Source: Streptomyces sioyaensis
Lineage (GTDB): Bacteria > Actinomycetota > Actinomycetes > Streptomycetales > Streptomycetaceae
Assembly: GCF_004122735.1 (NCBI RefSeq)
Contig: NZ_SDIF01000055.1
Coordinates: forward strand, 1-44,417
Direction of reading: 5' to 3'
Length of the DNA stretch: 44,417 bases
Shown: positions 25,375-33,838 of the stretch, piece after piece
Numbering within the stretch: the stretch's first letter is position 1
Layout: every line of letters starts with the position of its first letter
Program-made: the position numbers and the translations under genes
Notes under the pieces: model-generated
The model's database searches: none
The model's input: only the letters and a program-made list of their open reading frames with translations
What the model was told of the DNA's origin: nothing

Positions 25375-26504
25375 CGATCGTGTTCCGGATTCCGGCCAGC
25401 GGTGCGGAGCGGGTGGGGTTCGCCTACTCGCCGGCGATGGAAGCCGTGCTGAGTCTTCATGTGCTGGTCGAGCCCAAGCACCATCCTGTCCAGCACGGGT
25501 GGGTGCGCGCGATGCGCAGGCTCTCACCGGGGCTCAAGCGGGAGATCGAGGCGTTCGCCTTCGCGGTGCGTTCGTACTTTCCCGAGTTCCTCTTTCCCCG
25601 GCCGACAGGCGGGCTGCCGGACTTCGAGGGTGAGCTGGCCGCCCTGCGCACAGCGGATCCGGATCTGGTCCGTCTGGAGTTCACCGTTCCGTTGCTCACC
25701 CCGTGGCCGGGCAGCGGCGAGGGCAGGGATCCGCACGTTCTGGACCGGCCGGAGGTGCGCCGCCAACTGCGCGAGCGAGCCGTGGAGGAAAGCGACGATG
25801 CGATGGCCGCGATGCTGCTGGATGACCCTCGGGCGTTGTTGGAGCGGTTCCTGACCATGCTGGAGTCCTACTGGCGGGAGGCGTTCGAGGACGAATGGGC
25901 ACGGCTTGAACCCGAGTTGGCCGCCGGTGTCAGTGAGGCGGGGCAGCGGATCGCCGAGCGTGGCCTGTACGGGATGCTCCGTGGTCTGTGGCCAGAGGTA
26001 CGCAGTGATCCGCGAACCGAGAAATTCTGGCTGGAGAGACCTCATGATCATGACGTCGTTATCGGACCGGACGACAGGCTCGTGCTCGCGCCCAGCGCTT
26101 ATGTGTGGCCGCACGTACGGGTCAACTGCGACGGCCCATGGCCCCTCGGACTCGTCTTCCCGGTCTCCTCGATCGTCCAGGAAGCCCGTCCGAGGATTCC
26201 GCCCGTCCAGCTCGTCGGCATTCTCCGGGCCCTCGCCGACGACACCCGGCTGCGCGCCCTGCGGCTGATCGCCGAACGTCCGCGCAGCACGCAGGAGCTA
26301 GCGCCGCTCGTCGGTGTCAGTGAGGCCGCGCTGTCCAAGCACCTGCGGGTGATGGCGGATGCCGGACTGCTGGAGCGCCGCCGCGAAGGCTATTACGTCC
26401 TGTACCGGCTCGTGTCCGGACGGGTGGCGGGACTCGGCCCCAGCTTGGAGAGCTTCCTGCACAGCGACGACCATGACCACGGCGACCGACGGGCAACTGA
26501 TTAG
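25371..26504 (+). CDS. ArsR-type regulator with DUF5937-like N domain
   Basis: A 377-residue protein with a long N-terminal domain (about 1-270) of the DUF5937 type found in actinobacteria, then a C-terminal ArsR winged helix (LRALADDTRLRALRLIAERPRSTQELAPLVGV, then SEAALSKHLRVMADAGLLERRREGYYVLY). No metal-binding cysteine pair is visible, so it is probably not a metal sensor. It lies 51 bases before an MFS exporter on the same strand, the usual pairing for a local efflux regulator. It is the first gene inside the island's left edge. Family naming is from memory. Confidence 0.85.
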   Translation: MTIVFRIPASGAERVGFAYSPAMEAVLSLHVLVEPKHHPVQHGWVRAMRRLSPGLKREIEAFAFAVRSYFPEFLFPRPTGGLPDFEGELAALRTADPDLVRLEFTVPLLTPWPGSGEGRDPHVLDRPEVRRQLRERAVEESDDAMAAMLLDDPRALLERFLTMLESYWREAFEDEWARLEPELAAGVSEAGQRIAERGLYGMLRGLWPEVRSDPRTEKFWLERPHDHDVVIGPDDRLVLAPSAYVWPHVRVNCDGPWPLGLVFPVSSIVQEARPRIPPVQLVGILRALADDTRLRALRLIAERPRSTQELAPLVGVSEAALSKHLRVMADAGLLERRREGYYVLYRLVSGRVAGLGPSLESFLHSDDHDHGDRRATD

Positions 26505-26555
26505 CTGTCTGCCGAATAAGTGGATCACTCGCTCAGGAGAACCGACAGTGGCGGC

Positions 26556-27827
26556 ATGTCACTGCTGAGGGACCGCAACTTCCTGCTTCTCTTCGTCGGC
26601 CAGGGCGTCTCGCGCTTCGGCGACGGCCTGTACACCGCCGCGACCGCGTGGCTGGCGTGGTCACTGACGAAGGATCCGGCCGCTGTGGCTCTGGTCAGCG
26701 TGTCCGCGTTCGCGCCCGCGTTCGTGGCGACGTTCGTCGGCGCCTCGTACGCCGATCGCTACGACCGTCGGAAGCTGATGGTCGCCACCGATCTGGCCCG
26801 GGTCGCCGTGCTGGCGGCGGCCCTGGCGCTGATGTCCCTCGGCCTGCTGGATCTGCCTCTCCTGGTGGCGGGAACCGCGTTGCTGGCGTTGATCGGAGCC
26901 CCGTTCGCACCGGCCCGCAACGCCATCGTCCCGCAGATCGTGCCGGCTGGCCGGCTGCAGCAGGCCAACGGGCTTCTGCAGGTGGCGTTCAGAGCCACCT
27001 TCTTCGTCGGTCCGCTGATGCTCGCGCCGCTTCTCACCTATGGCTCGCTGCAGTTGGCGCTGGTGATCAATGGGCTGACGTTCGTGGTCTCGGCTGGCGC
27101 TGTGGCCGCCATCCGCGTAGCACGCCCTGCGTCTACAGGCGGCCGAGTGGGGCTGTGGTCCGATCTCGCGGCCGGGCTCAGGGCCGTGCGGGCCGCCCCC
27201 GACGTGCTGGTGGTCATCGTGACGTTTGTGCTCGCGCTCGCGCTCACCAGCGGGTTCTTGACGGTCGGCCTGGTCGCTGTCGTCGGGAAGGGTAGCCAGT
27301 ACGGCCTGCTGCTGGGCACCTCCGGGGTTGCCGAGGTGGTCGGGGCGCTGCTGATCGCCGGTCTGCGCATCCGCCGGCCGGCCCTGGCCGCGGTGCTGGC
27401 CTGGGCCCTGCTCGGGATCTTCCGTGCTCCGCTGGGAACGGTCAACTCCGGTGCTGTGGCAGCCTTTCTGCTGATCGCCACCGGGCTGGCTTCGGCGCTC
27501 ACGGACATCCCGTTGATCGCACTGGTGCAGCAGCGCATTCCGGAACGCCATCTCGCGAAGGCGCTGGGTCTGTGGGAGGCCGGGATCGCCGGAGCCTTGG
27601 CGGTCTCGCCCTTCGTGGCGTCGACCGCCATCACACTCGCCGGGGTGGAGGTGGCCTTCCTGCTCTCGGGTGCCGTCCTCGTCGTGTTGGCCGCGACTGC
27701 TGCCCTCACCCTCGCCCGCGTCAGCGCCCGGCAGTCCCTGCGGCGCTTGAACGGCACCGCCGGTAAGGAGGCTGGACAAGGGGCAGTTGCCCACAAGGAG
27801 GGTGACGGGTTACCGGCCCACCTCTGA
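26556..27827 (+). CDS. MFS transporter (drug-efflux type)
   Basis: A 424-residue major facilitator protein with about twelve hydrophobic helices, the N-terminal RNFLLLFVGQGVSRFGDGLY segment typical of the macrolide-efflux-like MFS branch, and a DRYDRRKLM loop between helices 2 and 3. It probably exports a small molecule by proton antiport. The ATG at 26556 begins the conserved N terminus; an in-frame GTG at 26520 would add 12 residues. Ribosome-site spacing is not ideal for either. It follows the ArsR-type regulator and is probably controlled by it. Confidence 0.85.
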   Translation: MSLLRDRNFLLLFVGQGVSRFGDGLYTAATAWLAWSLTKDPAAVALVSVSAFAPAFVATFVGASYADRYDRRKLMVATDLARVAVLAAALALMSLGLLDLPLLVAGTALLALIGAPFAPARNAIVPQIVPAGRLQQANGLLQVAFRATFFVGPLMLAPLLTYGSLQLALVINGLTFVVSAGAVAAIRVARPASTGGRVGLWSDLAAGLRAVRAAPDVLVVIVTFVLALALTSGFLTVGLVAVVGKGSQYGLLLGTSGVAEVVGALLIAGLRIRRPALAAVLAWALLGIFRAPLGTVNSGAVAAFLLIATGLASALTDIPLIALVQQRIPERHLAKALGLWEAGIAGALAVSPFVASTAITLAGVEVAFLLSGAVLVVLAATAALTLARVSARQSLRRLNGTAGKEAGQGAVAHKEGDGLPAHL

Positions 27828-28046
27828 GGAGATCTCCGCACCTTGCCCAGTCGTCGTGTCGGCGTTCGCGCCCGGCGCGGGGGCATCTCAATCATCAACA
27901 TGCGCGGAGCAGCCGTGCTGGTGATGCGTGAGGCACTGGCCGTCTAGCTGTGCGGACAGCGACGCGCCAACAACCTCCTGCTCGGGCCGAACATCCACCG
28001 CAGCCGGCCGAACGGCGACCCCTCGTGGCTCACCGCCGACCACCAG

Positions 28047-28265
28047 CAAACAAGGCCCAGGTCGCCGACCTGGGCAAGCCTCAACTATGGAGCGGGTGAC
28101 GGGAATCGAACCCGCGCTCTGAGCTTGGGAATCAACGGCGCCCGAGAGGCCGATATGCAGTCTGAACAGGTAAAACGCGAGCCTGATGCTCTGTGTGTGG
28201 GTGCGCGGGCGAGCCTGTGTTGACCGTGGTTTACCGCCCTGGAGGGCACGGATGGGGCACGACGG
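28047..28265. repeat. Inner direct repeat, left copy (tRNA-Gly att region)
   Basis: Collinear with 41932-42141. It contains a short shared CAAACAAGGCCCAGGT start, a hairpin (28055-28075), a 56-base stretch identical to 41955-42010 (here 28079-28134), an 83-base diverged segment of the same length in both copies, then a 48-base similar block (28218-28265). The identical stretch read on minus is the 3' part of tRNA-Gly(CCC) from the anticodon loop through an encoded CCA. No intact tRNA-Gly is in the window. The remaining bases of 27828-28493 show no convincing gene. Confidence 0.88.
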
Positions 28266-28493
28266 CCGGGGAGTAGTCACTCATGGCTTGCTGCGGCGAC
28301 TTAGGGGCGGTTCGTCGTGCTGGCAGGGAGCTTCTCCTGCCGGTCGATTGCGGCAGCAAGTCATCAACGAGGCTTCTGGTCCAGCGCCGCATCTCCGGTC
28401 GGGTGTGAGCCGGGCGGATGGGATCCGTCGGAGCCAGTAGGGGCCAGGTCTCTCGCTGAAGATCCCGGGACGTCCGTTGCATCGATTGTCCGC

Positions 28494-28877
28494 TCAGCCT
28501 TGGGCCCAGGTCTCCTCTTCCTCGCGTGCGGCGTCGTAGGCGTGCCGGGCGGCGGAGACGGCGGGGAGGTGGGCGGCGGACCAGTCCGTGATGGCGCTGA
28601 AGAGCGGCGTCAGGGTGCGGCCCAGGTCGCTGATCTCGTACTCGACCCGCGGGGGGATCTCGGCGTGGTACGTGCGGACGACCAGGCCGTCGCGTTCGAG
28701 CTGGCGCAGTCGCTGGGTGAGTACTTTGGGGGTGATGGTCGGCAGGTGCCGCTGCAGCTCGTTGAAGCGCAGCCGGCCGTGGTGTTCGAGGACCCACAGG
28801 ATCGGTGTGGTCCAGCGGCTGAACACCAGGTCGATCACCGGGTTGATCGGGCACGCCTGCTCCACCGCATCGGTCAT
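28494..28877 (-). CDS. HxlR family transcriptional regulator
   Basis: A 127-residue winged-helix protein of the HxlR/MarR-like type: CPINPVIDLVFSRWTTPILWVL at the N terminus with the single redox-candidate cysteine (C9), then the recognition region LRFNELQRHLPTITPKVLTQRLRQLERDGLV and the wing with YEISDLGRTL. HxlR regulators commonly sense electrophiles, quinones or hypochlorite and control oxidoreductases nearby. It is divergent from the luciferase-domain gene at 29057, with a conserved 24-base site between them. Confidence 0.92.
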   Translation of the reverse strand: MTDAVEQACPINPVIDLVFSRWTTPILWVLEHHGRLRFNELQRHLPTITPKVLTQRLRQLERDGLVVRTYHAEIPPRVEYEISDLGRTLTPLFSAITDWSAAHLPAVSAARHAYDAAREEEETWAQG

Positions 28878-28932
28878 GACTCCTCCTCATCCCTCCTGGC
28901 TCACGATCGCTACCAGGGCACTTTCCCACCAG

Positions 28933-28956
28933 AAACCACTATACCGAGGAAACTAG
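28933..28956. promoter_or_regulatory. Conserved 24-base site, copy 1 (candidate HxlR operator)
   Basis: AAACCACTAT, a 3-base spacer, then GAGGAAACTAG. The same arrangement recurs at 31901-31924 upstream of the second luciferase-domain gene with only a few differences, although the sequence around it has diverged. It lies between the divergent HxlR and luciferase-domain genes. A weak CTA...TAG dyad is present. Confidence 0.55.
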
Positions 28957-29056
28957 CCTGGTGGTGCGAACAGCGACCCCGGTTCCGCGGCGGCCGCACG
29001 GGGGCGCGCCCCCCTGCGGAGGCGGGCAGTCCCATGACGCCGAAGGAGGCACCACC

Positions 29057-29470
29057 ATGACGTTCCCGGCACTCCCGCCCCGTGAAGGCGAGCGGCCCCG
29101 GACAGGCCCCGAAGTCCCGCACCTGCAGTTGAGCCAGACCGGCCCCGCCGAGGTCCGGGAGGGGCTGCTGCGGTGGATGGACGCCGCACTGCCCGGCACC
29201 GACTGGGGCGGCAGCAAGGTGTCCGCCCCCGGCTTCGCGCATGTGCACGCTGACGGCAGTCTCCATCTGGCGCTGGACCCGGCCGATCATGCCGCCTTCC
29301 TGGACTCCGGCTGGGGCGAGAAGCACCCGCTCCACGACCACGGCTTCAACGTCGTGATGCTCTACGCGCCGCGCGACCGGACCGAACTTGACGTCGCCAA
29401 GCAGGTCATCGCCGCCTCCTACACCTATGCGACGGGCGCGGCGCCGATGCCCGACGCCGCCGCGGCCTGA
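29057..29470 (+). CDS. Luciferase-domain (DUF5519-like) protein, short paralogue
   Basis: A 137-residue soluble protein with a PEVPHLQL start and the core HVHADGSLHLALDPADHAAFLDSGWGEKHPL, then VVMLYAPRD. This resembles the small actinobacterial luciferase-domain/DUF5519 family, whose function is unclear; the assignment is from memory. A GGAGG site lies nine bases before the ATG. Compared with the paralogue at 32032 it lacks 25 residues just before the HVHADG strand, an in-frame loss of 75 bases, so it may be impaired. It is the first gene of module A. Confidence 0.75.
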   Translation: MTFPALPPREGERPRTGPEVPHLQLSQTGPAEVREGLLRWMDAALPGTDWGGSKVSAPGFAHVHADGSLHLALDPADHAAFLDSGWGEKHPLHDHGFNVVMLYAPRDRTELDVAKQVIAASYTYATGAAPMPDAAAA

Positions 29471-29596
29471 CACCGCACCGTCCTCTGCCCCGCTCCCGAC
29501 CTCTTCCCGAGCCGGTCGGGCCTCCCCCCAGCTCTTCTGAGCTTCCCGGGCCGGCCGTGCCCGGGCCGTCCCGAACGAGACGAAAGGCCGCTTCCG

Positions 29597-30103
29597 ATGC
29601 GTAACTCCCTCTCTTCCACGCCTGCTTCCGGCGGTGCGCCCGCCCGGTCCGCCGCCCCTTCGCGAACGGTGGTCGGCAAGGCGATGCTCTCGCTGGTCGC
29701 CGTTTTCACCGGCGTTTCGCCCTATGTCGCCGACTGGAACGACACACACGTACTCAATCCGCTCTGGCCCCCGCACGCCAAGTTCCACAACGGCCAGACG
29801 ATGGCCATGGGCACGTTCCTCGCCCTGGCCACCCTGTACTTCGTCTGGCGCCGCCGGGGCGATGCCGGTTCCAACCTGCGCGCCGCGGTCGTCCTCGCCG
29901 GCCTGTACTGGGTCAGCCAGGCGGTGGCCATCTTCTACCCGGGTGCCGCCTACTTCGACCCACAGTTCGACAAGCCGGCCATGTACGTCGCCGGTCTGCC
30001 GGTGCAGGCGGTCATCGAGATCGTCGCTCTGGCCCTCATCGGGGGCGCGGTCCTGCTCTCGCGTCCGGCGCCGGGCTCCGGTGTGCCGGAGAACAGCAAC
30101 TGA
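29597..30103 (+). CDS. Small four-helix membrane protein (paralogue of 33425)
   Basis: A 168-residue membrane protein with about four hydrophobic helices. The hallmark is DWNDTHVLNPLWPPHAKFHNGQTMAMG between the first two helices, shared almost unchanged with the protein at 33425; the conserved Asp, His and Asn residues there suggest a ligand or cofactor site facing outward. It has a longer Pro/Ala/Ser-rich N terminus than its paralogue. I think it belongs to the DUF6640 type but am not sure. It lies between the luciferase-domain and NmrA-type genes of module A. Confidence 0.75.
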   Translation: MRNSLSSTPASGGAPARSAAPSRTVVGKAMLSLVAVFTGVSPYVADWNDTHVLNPLWPPHAKFHNGQTMAMGTFLALATLYFVWRRRGDAGSNLRAAVVLAGLYWVSQAVAIFYPGAAYFDPQFDKPAMYVAGLPVQAVIEIVALALIGGAVLLSRPAPGSGVPENSN

Positions 30104-30190
30104 CCACCCGCCTATCCGTGTGCCCGGCCTCCCCCGGGCGATCAGCCCGCGGACGGAACGGCCGGACAGCCGGAAGACAAGGAGAACCTC

Positions 30191-31015
30191 ATGATCGTCA
30201 TCACTGGTGCCACCGGGAACATCGGCCGCGCTCTGGTCGGGCGCCTCGTCGCCGCCGGGCAACCGGTACGAGCGGTGAGCCGTGCTCCGGAGCGTGCCGC
30301 GCTCCCCTCAGGAGTGGAGGTGATGCCGCTCGCGTCGGACGGGCTGTTCGAGGGGGCATCAAAGCTCTTCCTCCACGTGCAGGCCACCGGCGACGGCATC
30401 GCCGCCGTCCTCGACCGAGCCAGGACCGCCGGCGTAGGGCACGTCGTCCTGCTCTCCTCGGGCATCATCGAGGAAGGCGCCGACGAGACCAACCCGATCC
30501 ACGCAGGGCACGCGGCGGCCGAGCAACTGGTCCGTGCCAGCGGTCTGGAATGGACCTTCCTGCGCCCCACCGTCTTCTCCGCCAACGCCCTGCAGTGGGC
30601 CCCGCAGATCCGCGTGGGCGACATCGTGCGCGGCCCCTTCGCGGAAGCGGCATCCGCGCCGATCCACGAGGACGACATCGCCGCGGTGGCCGAACGGGCC
30701 TTGACCGACACCGGTCACCACGGTGCCGTCCACCGGCTAACCGGACCCGAGGCGACGACGACCGCGGGACAGGTCGCGACCCTCGGGCGGGTGCTCGGCC
30801 GGAACCTCCGCTACGTCGAAATGCCCGCGGAGGAGGCGGAGGCCGCCCTCGCGGCGCACATGCCGCAGCAGGTGGCACGGGGCGTGCTGGAGTCCTTCGC
30901 CGCGATGGTCGGTTCCGAACCCGAGATCACCGCGACGGTGCAGAACGTCACCGGGCACCCGGCACGCACCTTCACGGCATGGGCCGAGGACCACCGGACC
31001 GACTTCGCCACCTGA
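30191..31015 (+). CDS. NmrA-like NAD(P)-binding oxidoreductase
   Basis: A 274-residue atypical short-chain dehydrogenase of the NmrA / quinone-oxidoreductase QorB type. The Rossmann motif GATGNIG is at about residues 6-12, VLLSSG is in the middle, and HAAAEQLVRASGLEWTFLRPTVF covers the substrate region. There is no clear YxxxK catalytic pair, as is usual in this branch, so it may act as a NAD(P)H-dependent reductase or a redox sensor. AAGGAGAA lies upstream of the ATG. It is the last gene of module A, under the HxlR regulator. Confidence 0.85.
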   Translation: MIVITGATGNIGRALVGRLVAAGQPVRAVSRAPERAALPSGVEVMPLASDGLFEGASKLFLHVQATGDGIAAVLDRARTAGVGHVVLLSSGIIEEGADETNPIHAGHAAAEQLVRASGLEWTFLRPTVFSANALQWAPQIRVGDIVRGPFAEAASAPIHEDDIAAVAERALTDTGHHGAVHRLTGPEATTTAGQVATLGRVLGRNLRYVEMPAEEAEAALAAHMPQQVARGVLESFAAMVGSEPEITATVQNVTGHPARTFTAWAEDHRTDFAT

Positions 31016-31048
31016 ACCGGTCCGCTCCACGAGGTGCCGACCGAGCAG

Positions 31049-31066
31049 GGGCGCCGCCCGGCGCCC
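31049..31066 (+). terminator. Short GC hairpin after the NmrA-type gene
   Basis: GGGCGCC and its complement form a 7-bp stem with a four-base loop, 33 bases after the stop. There is no U tract. The next 250 bases, to about 31320, show no gene I can support. Confidence 0.5.
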
Positions 31067-31320
31067 GGGGCAACGTGCAGGTGCCCCGCGGTCGTTGCCT
31101 CCCGCCCCTGGTCCGTCGCCCGGCACCAGCGCACCGGGAGCGCAACGGCCGCCCAGACGTGTGCTGCAGCCGGCGCCCCCCCGGCGGACTGCGTACCGTC
31201 TGCGGCCCTGCGTCGCCGTATGCGGTCGTCGACCGAAGGCGCCCGCTCCGCACGAGCGTTCACACGGCAGGCCGTCTGACGAATCCAACAGGTCGAGCCC
31301 GGCCCCCGGACGACGTGGCC

Positions 31321-31832
31321 GTCATGCGCTCGTGGACACCGAACACGGCATCCCGGCCCCCGTGCTCGCCGCCGCCACCGGGATCCGCAAGGCCTGTTCG
31401 TCCCGGTGGTCACCGCCCTGGCGATCGGGACGGTGTTCGTCGCCGTCTACCCGGCGGCCTTCCACGCACCCGTCGCGCACCACCAGCCCCTGGGCATAGC
31501 CGCCTCGGACCGGACGGCCTCGCGCGTCGAACTCGCCCTCAACGACAGGGCACCCGACGCCTACACCTACCACCTACACCTACCACCGCTACTCCGGCCC
31601 CGACGCCGCCCGTCACGCCGTCACCCACGACCAGGTACCCGCCGCCCTGGTCGCCCACGGCCGCAGCACGGTGCTGCTGGCGGCCGGCGCCCAAGGACCC
31701 TCCACTGTGGCCGACCTGCAAGCCGCGGTCGGACATGCCGTCGGCCATCCCGTCGCCGTCAAGGACGTGGTACCCCTCACGCCCGGCGACGCCCGCGGCC
31801 TGTCGGTCTTCTACGCCTCCGGCGGCGGGTGA
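31321..31832 (+). pseudogene. Broken YhgE/DUF3533-type membrane protein, N-terminal part
   Basis: This begins with an LFVPVVTALAIGTVFVAVY transmembrane segment followed by an extracytoplasmic stretch typical of YhgE/DUF3533-like export proteins (PLGIAAS, then STVLLAAGAQGPSTVADLQAAVG and LTPGDARGLSVFYAS). The reading frame breaks at a 13-base tandem duplication (31561-31573 repeated at 31574-31586); removing one copy joins the frames cleanly. A second frame change lies upstream near 31390. The remaining membrane domain is absent: after the stop at 31832 the sequence turns into an HxlR fragment. Confidence 0.75.
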
Positions 31833-31835
31833 TCA

Positions 31836-31890
31836 TGCCGTCCTGTTCCAGCTGGCGCAGGCGCTGGGTGGGCACTTTCGCCGCGGTACT
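31836..31890 (-). pseudogene. HxlR gene fragment of module B
   Basis: The stretch around TTCCAGCTGGCGCAGGCGCTGGG matches the inside of the intact hxlR gene near 28696-28745 (TTCGAGCTGGCGCAGTCGC). It runs directly into the conserved site at 31901. Most of the coding sequence is missing, so module B has lost its own regulator. Confidence 0.6.
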
Positions 31891-31900
31891 TTCCTGTGGG

Positions 31901-31924
31901 AAACCACTATCTGGAGGACACTAG
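31901..31924. promoter_or_regulatory. Conserved 24-base site, copy 2
   Basis: AAACCACTAT, a 3-base spacer, then GAGGACACTAG, matching 28933-28956. It lies about 110 bases upstream of the second luciferase-domain gene. It is retained although the adjacent hxlR copy is destroyed, which suggests that control now comes in trans from the intact regulator. Confidence 0.55.
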
Positions 31925-32031
31925 GTTGGGTGGTGTTAGCGAGCGGGCCGGCAGTGAGCCGGACCGCTCGTCGATCAGCCGACTGTCCGTCGTACCGACG
32001 GGCCGTCCGCACTACCGAAAGAGGCACCACC

Positions 32032-32520
32032 ATGACGTTCCCCGCGCTGCCCGAGCGTGCGGGCGACCGGCCCGAGACCGGTCCCGAGGTCCCGCACCTG
32101 CAGCTCACCCAGCCCAGCCCGCCGCAGATCAAGGAGGCACTGCGACGGTGGATGGCCACCGCACTTCCCGGCACCGTCTCGGGCCGCAGCGAGATCTCCG
32201 TCCCCAGCACGTGGGCGGTCTTCCTCAACGATGTCGCCCCGGCCGGCGGCGCCCGACTGTTCCTGCCGCGCGGTGACGCGGAGTTCGTGCATCTGCACGC
32301 CGACGGCAGCCTGCACCTGGCCCTGGACCCCGCCGACCACGCCGCGTTCCTGGCCTCCGGCTGGGGCGAGAAGCACCCGCTCTACCACCGTGGCGCCAAT
32401 GTCGTCATGTTCTACGCCCCGCGCGACGAGGCCGAGGTGGAGGTGGCCAAGAAGGTCATCGTCGCTTCCTACCGGTACGTCACCGGTCACGCACCGACCG
32501 CCGGGCCCGCCGCGGCCTGA
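32032..32520 (+). CDS. Luciferase-domain (DUF5519-like) protein, full-length paralogue
   Basis: A 162-residue protein closely related to the product at 29057, with the same MTFPALP start, PEVPHLQL, HLHADGSLHLALDPADHAAFLASGWGEKHPL and FYAPRDEAE segments. It also has the 25-residue segment missing from its paralogue (around WAVFLNDVAPAGGARLFLPR). The GAGGCACCACC leader before the ATG is the same as in the other copy. It is the first gene of module B, followed by an azoreductase and the second membrane protein. Catalytic role unknown. Confidence 0.78.
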   Translation: MTFPALPERAGDRPETGPEVPHLQLTQPSPPQIKEALRRWMATALPGTVSGRSEISVPSTWAVFLNDVAPAGGARLFLPRGDAEFVHLHADGSLHLALDPADHAAFLASGWGEKHPLYHRGANVVMFYAPRDEAEVEVAKKVIVASYRYVTGHAPTAGPAAA

Positions 32521-32726
32521 CTGCTCTCCCCACCCCGCGCCGGGACATCGGCGCAGGTGACCGGCACGGCCGACGTACCCCTGCCGAGGGCTGCGTCGAA
32601 GCAGCCGCCAGGCTCCCCGCACGGCATCAACGCCGTCACCTCACCACCCCCACACCGCACTAGCCCAGCCTGCGGCTCCGCCCTGCCCATTTCCCGCTCT
32701 CCACACCGACCAGCAAGGGCTCCTCC

Positions 32727-33365
32727 ATGTCCTACCTGCTCCACATCGACTCCTCCTCGCTCGGCGCCGATTCGGTCTCGTCCCAGGTTGCCCGCTCCTT
32801 CCGAAACACCTGGGACGCGCCGGTCGTCCACCGGGACTTGGCCGCCACGCCCGTACCCCACCTGGACGCGGCGGGCATAGCGGCCTGGGGCACCGACCCC
32901 GCCCGGCGCACTCCCGAACAAGCCGCGGCCGCTGCCGTCCAGGACGAACTCATCGAGGAGTTCCTCGGCGCGAGCGCCTACCTGTTCACCGTGCCGATGT
33001 ACAACCTCACGATGCCTTCGACGTTCAAGGCATGGCTTGACCAGGTCATCGTCAAGGACCGCACCTTCGGCCTCCCCGACGGTCCCGCGGCGTCCGGCCG
33101 TCCGGCCCTGGTGATCTCGGCACGCGGCGGCGGTTACGGCCTCGGCACTCCCAACCACGGCAAGGACTTCGTCGTGCCCGCGCTGGAGACGATCCTGCAC
33201 GACATGCTCGGCCTCGACGTCACTTCGCTCACACCCGAGTTGACCATGGCACCCGTCGTCCCGGCACTGACTCACCTGATCCCGCTCCACGAGGCGTCCC
33301 TGACCGACGCACACCAGCAGGCCCGCCGGCAGGCCGAGAAGTTCCGCGATCGGATCGCCGCCTGA
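32727..33365 (+). CDS. azoR: FMN-dependent NADH-azoreductase / quinone reductase
   Basis: A 212-residue flavodoxin-fold enzyme of the AzoR family: an N-terminal HIDSSSLGADSVSSQVA phosphate-binding loop, PMYNLTMPSTFKAWLDQVIVKDRTF at the FMN site, and ISARGGGYG in the C-terminal half. Family members reduce quinones and azo compounds by two electrons with NADH. It sits between the luciferase-domain and membrane genes of module B and takes the oxidoreductase place held by the NmrA-type protein in module A, which points to electrophile or quinone detoxification. Confidence 0.9.
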   Translation: MSYLLHIDSSSLGADSVSSQVARSFRNTWDAPVVHRDLAATPVPHLDAAGIAAWGTDPARRTPEQAAAAAVQDELIEEFLGASAYLFTVPMYNLTMPSTFKAWLDQVIVKDRTFGLPDGPAASGRPALVISARGGGYGLGTPNHGKDFVVPALETILHDMLGLDVTSLTPELTMAPVVPALTHLIPLHEASLTDAHQQARRQAEKFRDRIAA

Positions 33366-33424
33366 CCCGTTCCGGGGCCCGCCACCACACCCGCTCACAC
33401 ACCACTCACCTCGAGGAGACACCC

Positions 33425-33838
33425 ATGCCCAAGATCACCGATGGAAAGGCCCTGCTGACCCTCACCTCACTGGTCACCCTGACCGGTGCCTACATCGCGG
33501 ACTGGAACACGACCCACATCTACAACCCCAACTGGCCACCGCACGCCAAGTTCCACAACGCCCAGACCATGAGCATGGGCGCCGCCCTCGGCCTGATCGG
33601 CCTGTACCTGCTGTGGGTGCACCGGGGCGCCTGGACGCGCTCCCTGGTCCAGGTGATCGTTGTGGCCGAGTCGCTGTACTGGATCACCCAGCTGTCGGCG
33701 ATCCTCTACCCCGGCACCGCCCTCGTCGACGGCGACTGGGTTCCGCCCATCCAGCCGGCCCTCGCCACCACCATGCTGGCCTTCAACGCACTTGCGTACT
33801 TCCTCGAGCGCCGACGCCTGGAGCACCACATCGCCTAA
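33425..33838 (+). CDS. Small four-helix membrane protein (paralogue of 29597)
   Basis: A 137-residue membrane protein with about four helices and the shared DWNTTHIYNPNWPPHAKF stretch. It lacks the long N-terminal extension of its paralogue. GAGGAGA lies upstream of the ATG. It ends module B. Its TAA overlaps the stop of the transposase remnant on the other strand. Function is unknown; it may be a DUF6640-type protein. Confidence 0.78.
   Translation: MPKITDGKALLTLTSLVTLTGAYIADWNTTHIYNPNWPPHAKFHNAQTMSMGAALGLIGLYLLWVHRGAWTRSLVQVIVVAESLYWITQLSAILYPGTALVDGDWVPPIQPALATTMLAFNALAYFLERRRLEHHIA

Noticed and set aside
28079..28134. Complete tRNA-Gly gene
   Set aside because: Only the part from the anticodon loop to CCA is present; the 5' flank cannot form the anticodon stem, D arm or acceptor. 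The same holds for the copy at 41955-42010.
30118..32520. 800-codon plus-strand frame covering the NmrA-type gene and pseudogenes
   Set aside because: The frame only joins the real C-terminal gene (32032-32520) to out-of-frame Arg/Pro-rich translation of other genes.
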